From positions 1-8,360 of the forward strand of contig JAKAML010000042.1 in the NCBI GenBank assembly GCA_021812845.1: a DNA stretch of 8,360 nucleotides, written 5' to 3'. A program made the position numbers and the translations under genes. This DNA is from Pseudomonadota bacterium (GTDB lineage Bacteria; Pseudomonadota; Alphaproteobacteria; Rhizobiales; Hyphomicrobiaceae). Below are positions 5,983-8,360 of this stretch, one piece after another (position 1 is the first letter of the stretch; the number at the start of each line of letters is the position of its first letter). The notes under the pieces are model-generated. The model was not told the origin of the DNA. It worked only from the letters and a program-made list of their open reading frames with translations, and did not search any database.

Positions 5983-6561
5983 CTAGAACTCGCCCTTGGC
6001 GCCGCGATCGAGCACGGCGAGGATGATCTCCTTGACCTTCTCGGCCTCCTTCTTGAGCTCGGGCGGCAGCGGCTTGCCGCCGTGGATCATCATGTCCATG
6101 TCGAGCGAGTAGAGCCAGAGCTTGCCCTTGGCGTCCTCGAGCAGCGACACGCGGCACGGCAGGTAGGCCGAGAAGGCGTCCGAGTAGTCGATCATCTTGG
6201 CCGCGGTCAGCGGGTTGCAGTAGAGATAGATCTTGAGCTTGCGCCACGGCTTGCCCTGCATGGCGGTGACCTGGTCGCCGAGCGGCAGGGCGCCGACGTC
6301 CTTGATGTTCATCTCGGCTGCGACGGTCTTGATCGCGTTGTCGACGTCGTCGAAGGAGAGGCCGTCCTTGACCTGTCGCTTCCAAACCGTTGCCTCGGCC
6401 GGATTTCCGGTCTCGATGAGCTTCAGGGTCATGTTCTTGTAGACGGTCATGGCCTGCGGATCGAAGCCCTTGGTCGCCGCCGAGAACTTCATGTAGCCGT
6501 AGCCGGCTCCGAGCACCGCGACGACGCCGATCAGGGCGAAGAGGTTCTTGAGAAAGCGCAT
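5983..6561 (-). CDS. DUF302 domain protein with an N-terminal membrane anchor
   Basis: DUF302 proteins are small alpha/beta proteins whose biochemical role is not settled. The 192-residue product has a basic start (MRFLKN), a hydrophobic segment (residues 7-22) serving as an uncleaved anchor or signal peptide, and a soluble domain. The DUF302-like part covers about 68-185: GLSFDDVDNAIKTV, then KIYLYCNPLTAAKMIDYSD, then LPCRVSLLEDAKGKLWLYSLD with a helical end. Two Cys, C115 and C136, are in core strands. The frame is open up to an ATG at 6726, but the extra 55 residues are polar and lack homology signs, while MRFLKN has a good Shine-Dalgarno and starts right before the hydrophobic segment. 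It lies 178 bases downstream of the carboxypeptidase gene on the same strand, far enough for its own promoter. The domain call is by recognition of the CNP motif region and length, moderately sure. Confidence 0.8.
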   Translation of the reverse strand: MRFLKNLFALIGVVAVLGAGYGYMKFSAATKGFDPQAMTVYKNMTLKLIETGNPAEATVWKRQVKDGLSFDDVDNAIKTVAAEMNIKDVGALPLGDQVTAMQGKPWRKLKIYLYCNPLTAAKMIDYSDAFSAYLPCRVSLLEDAKGKLWLYSLDMDMMIHGGKPLPPELKKEAEKVKEIILAVLDRGAKGEF

Positions 6562-6569
6562 CGGAGAGG

Positions 6570-6576
6570 TCTCCCT
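6570..6576 (-). promoter_or_regulatory. Shine-Dalgarno site that decides the start of the DUF302 gene
   Basis: Read on the - strand, AGGGAGA lies eight bases before the ATG at 6559-6561. It selects this Met over the upstream in-frame ATG at 6726. Confidence 0.6.
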
Positions 6577-6700
6577 GGAGCGACGATGAGCCGGCCGGCG
6601 CCACCCGGTCAGGTGCACGGCGATCCGGTTCTGGTGCGGCTGGTCTTGGCCGGACATGCTGCATATTCCGCCGCCCGCGGCAATGGGCATATCAGCGCTT

Positions 6701-6712
6701 GCGAATATTTGC
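6701..6712. promoter_or_regulatory. AT-rich imperfect palindrome upstream of the DUF302 gene
   Basis: GCGAATATTTGC is symmetric except for one position pair (GC-n-AATATT-n-GC). It stands out in very GC-rich DNA, between the carboxypeptidase stop and the DUF302 start, together with two GCATAT copies at 6661-6666 and 6687-6692. It may mark a promoter or a regulator site; no convincing -35/-10 pair was found. Confidence 0.25.
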
Positions 6713-6714
6713 CC

Positions 6715-6728
6715 CGGTGCGGGCACCG
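6715..6728 (-). terminator. small hairpin just after the carboxypeptidase gene
   Basis: CGGTGC (6715-6720) and GCACCG (6723-6728) form a perfect inverted repeat that can fold as a five-pair stem with a four-base loop, 11 bases past the stop codon on the - strand. No T-run follows, so if it ends transcription at all it is weak. Confidence 0.25.
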
Positions 6729-6739
6729 CGATCGCGCCG

Positions 6740-8360
6740 CTACTCGGCGCGCATGACGAAGCAATCGACGCCCTGGCGCCGCAGCTCGAGGCAGGCCTTG
6801 GCCGCGCCCGGGGCGTCGAAGCCGGCGAAGCGGGCGCGGAATAACTCGCGGTCGCCCTTGCGGACGGGGAGGGCGAGCGTCTGACGCCGGCCGAGCTCCG
6901 CCGAGGCCCGGTTACGGACAGCGGCGAGCTGCCGCTCCGCCTCGGCCGCGGTGGCGTAGGCCCCGACCTGGATCTGGAAGCCGCCGCCGACCGGCGAAGA
7001 CGCGGGTCCGGCGGGACCGGCCGCTGCAGGCCCCTGGAGTTGGTAGCTCGGGCGGAAGGCGGCGGGCTCGGCGCGCGCGGCCGAGCGCTGAGGCGCTGGG
7101 ATCGTCAGCGCGGCGGCCTGGGCCGACAGGGTCGAAGGCTGACGGCCGACGGGCGCCGCCGCGGGCGACGGCAGCGGCGCCGGTGCGCGATCCACGGACG
7201 GCTGCGCCTGCGCTTCGGACTCCTGTTGTGCCCCGCTGCTCCTGGCCACGGACTTGGCCAGCGCCGTCTCGGTGGCATGGATGGGCGCATCCGCGCTCGG
7301 CGCCGCAGTTCGGTCGACATCGGCGGCGCGCCGGAACCCTGCCGGCGGCTCCTCGGTGCCGTCCGCGCCGTCGCGTGGCGCCGAGGGGCGAAGTCGGGGC
7401 GCGACCATGACGCGGCGCACGCGGGCGATCTCGATCGTCGCCCGGGGCGGCTCGACGGCGACCTGGGGCTCGGCCCGGACCTCGTCGCGTGCCGGGGCGG
7501 CGGCGGCACGGTCGGCGGCGGGAGCGGAACGCGGAGGGGCCTCACGCGATGCCACGACCTGCGGCTTCGGCGCCGGCATGGCCCGCGCCTGGACCTCGGG
7601 ACGCGCTTCGGGCCGGGTCGCTGCGACGGCGGCGGGGCGCGGCGCCGGGCGCGGCTTGGCGACGAGGATAGGCTTCCTCGTCTTTTCCGTCGTGGCGCGC
7701 GGCAGCGCGCGCACCAGCATCGCCCGCATCTGGGCATTGCGGCTCGCGGCGCTCGAGCCGCCGAATACCACGGCCACGACATGACGGCCGTCGCGACGGA
7801 CGGACGTGACGAGATTGAAACCCGAGGCGCGGGTGTAGCCGGTCTTGATTCCGTCGGTCCCGGCGAAGCTGCCGAGCAGCGTGTTGTGATTGCGGTGCGC
7901 GGCGCCGTTGTAGGTGAACGCGCGCGTGGCGAAGAGGCCGTAGTGGCGTGGGAAGTCGTCCTGCAGGCGGAGCGCGAGGGTGATCATGTCGCGGGCGGTC
8001 GTCGTCTGTCCGGGATCGGGCAGGCCCGAGGCATTGCGGAACGTCGTCGACCTCATGCCGATCTGCCGCGCCTTGGCGGTCATCAGGCGGGCGAAGTTCT
8101 GCTCGCTGCCGCCGATGTGCTCGGCCACGGCGATTGCGACGTCGTTGGCCGACTTTGTCACCAGCGCCTTCATGGCGTCGACGAGCAGGATCTCCTCGCC
8201 CGGGTCGAGATCGAGCTTCGACGGCGCGGCGGACGCCGCCTCCTGGCTGATCTTGATCCGCGACTGATAGCTGAGGCGACCCGTGTCGACGAGCTCGAAC
8301 GCCATGTAGAGCGTCATCATCTTGGTCAGCGAAGCGGGAAAGCGCGGCTCGTCGGCGGCC
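6740..8360 (-). CDS. D-alanyl-D-alanine carboxypeptidase with C-terminal SPOR domain, start outside the window
   Basis: Periplasmic enzyme that removes the terminal D-Ala from peptidoglycan stem peptides (PBP5-like, peptidase S11). Of 539 visible residues, counted from the codon at 8357-8359, the catalytic motif SLTK is at 10-13 (Ser codon 8330-8332, Lys 8321-8323), SAN at 70-72 and KTG at 172-174, so the active site is complete. From about 228 to 458 comes a Pro/Ala/Arg-rich linker, probably disordered. Residues 460-539 are a SPOR domain (FQIQVGAYATAAEAERQL ... LFRARFAGF ... LELRRQGVDCFVMRAE), which binds glycan strands lacking stem peptides at the division septum. The usual PBP5 C-terminal beta domain and amphipathic anchor are missing. 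The Met at 8318-8320 is not the start, since the catalytic Ser lies upstream of it in frame; signal peptide and true start lie past 8360. Confidence 0.93.
   Translation of the reverse strand, partial: AADEPRFPASLTKMMTLYMAFELVDTGRLSYQSRIKISQEAASAAPSKLDLDPGEEILLVDAMKALVTKSANDVAIAVAEHIGGSEQNFARLMTAKARQIGMRSTTFRNASGLPDPGQTTTARDMITLALRLQDDFPRHYGLFATRAFTYNGAAHRNHNTLLGSFAGTDGIKTGYTRASGFNLVTSVRRDGRHVVAVVFGGSSAASRNAQMRAMLVRALPRATTEKTRKPILVAKPRPAPRPAAVAATRPEARPEVQARAMPAPKPQVVASREAPPRSAPAADRAAAAPARDEVRAEPQVAVEPPRATIEIARVRRVMVAPRLRPSAPRDGADGTEEPPAGFRRAADVDRTAAPSADAPIHATETALAKSVARSSGAQQESEAQAQPSVDRAPAPLPSPAAAPVGRQPSTLSAQAAALTIPAPQRSAARAEPAAFRPSYQLQGPAAAGPAGPASSPVGGGFQIQVGAYATAAEAERQLAAVRNRASAELGRRQTLALPVRKGDRELFRARFAGFDAPGAAKACLELRRQGVDCFVMRAE

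Noticed and set aside
6562..6726. N-terminal extension of the DUF302 protein from the ATG at 6726
   Set aside because: The extra residues are polar and place the hydrophobic anchor internally; the ATG at 6561 has a good Shine-Dalgarno.
5971..6756. 261-residue + strand frame opposite the DUF302 gene
   Set aside because: Leu/Val/Glu-rich mirror with no domain, while the - strand product has an anchor, a domain and a ribosome binding site.
6983..7678. Possible tandem repeat in the carboxypeptidase linker
   Set aside because: The linker is compositionally biased (Pro, Ala, Arg) but I could find no regular repeat unit in it.
7254..7784. 176-residue + strand frame opposite the carboxypeptidase linker
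   Set aside because: Low-complexity Ala/Arg/Ser mirror of the Pro/Ala linker; no support as a gene.

Overview
The window looks like ordinary chromosomal DNA from a GC-rich alphaproteobacterium, most likely of the Hyphomicrobiales (Rhizobiales). Codon third positions are almost all G or C. The tim14-like J-protein and the D-alanyl-D-alanine carboxypeptidase with a Pro/Ala linker and SPOR tail are typical of that group. I see no tRNA, rRNA, insertion sequence, phage gene or CRISPR array. Coding density is high: nine genes, two of them cut by the window edges.

Region 1 (1-3327, + strand) holds four genes with gaps of 15, 46 and 25 bases, so they may be co-transcribed. They are the 3' part of an FkbM-type methyltransferase, an exported protein of unknown function, a von Willebrand A (VWA) domain protein with a near-complete metal-binding site, and a membrane-anchored J-domain protein. 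The J domain closely resembles that of the mitochondrial import-motor subunit Pam18/Tim14. The VWA and J-protein pair is the most interesting part of the window: both domains are recognisable, but their joint job is not one I can name.

Region 2 (3328-5969, + strand) starts with a 240-base non-coding stretch and then encodes a complete PhnD-PhnE-PhnC type ABC importer for a phosphorus oxyanion (phosphonate, phosphite or phosphate-like). The order is binding protein, permease, ATPase. The last two genes overlap by four bases. No C-P lyase or other phosphonate-degrading gene is present here, and the binding protein differs from E. coli PhnD at aromatic pocket positions and lacks its long C-terminal extension, so the substrate is open.

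Region 3 (5983-8360, - strand) is convergent with region 2, with only 13 bases between the stop codons. It contains a small membrane-anchored DUF302 protein and, upstream of it on the same strand, a penicillin-binding-protein-5-like D-alanyl-D-alanine carboxypeptidase with a long disordered linker and a C-terminal SPOR (septal peptidoglycan-binding) domain. The start of the latter lies beyond the right edge, but its catalytic Ser-x-x-Lys motif is just inside the window.
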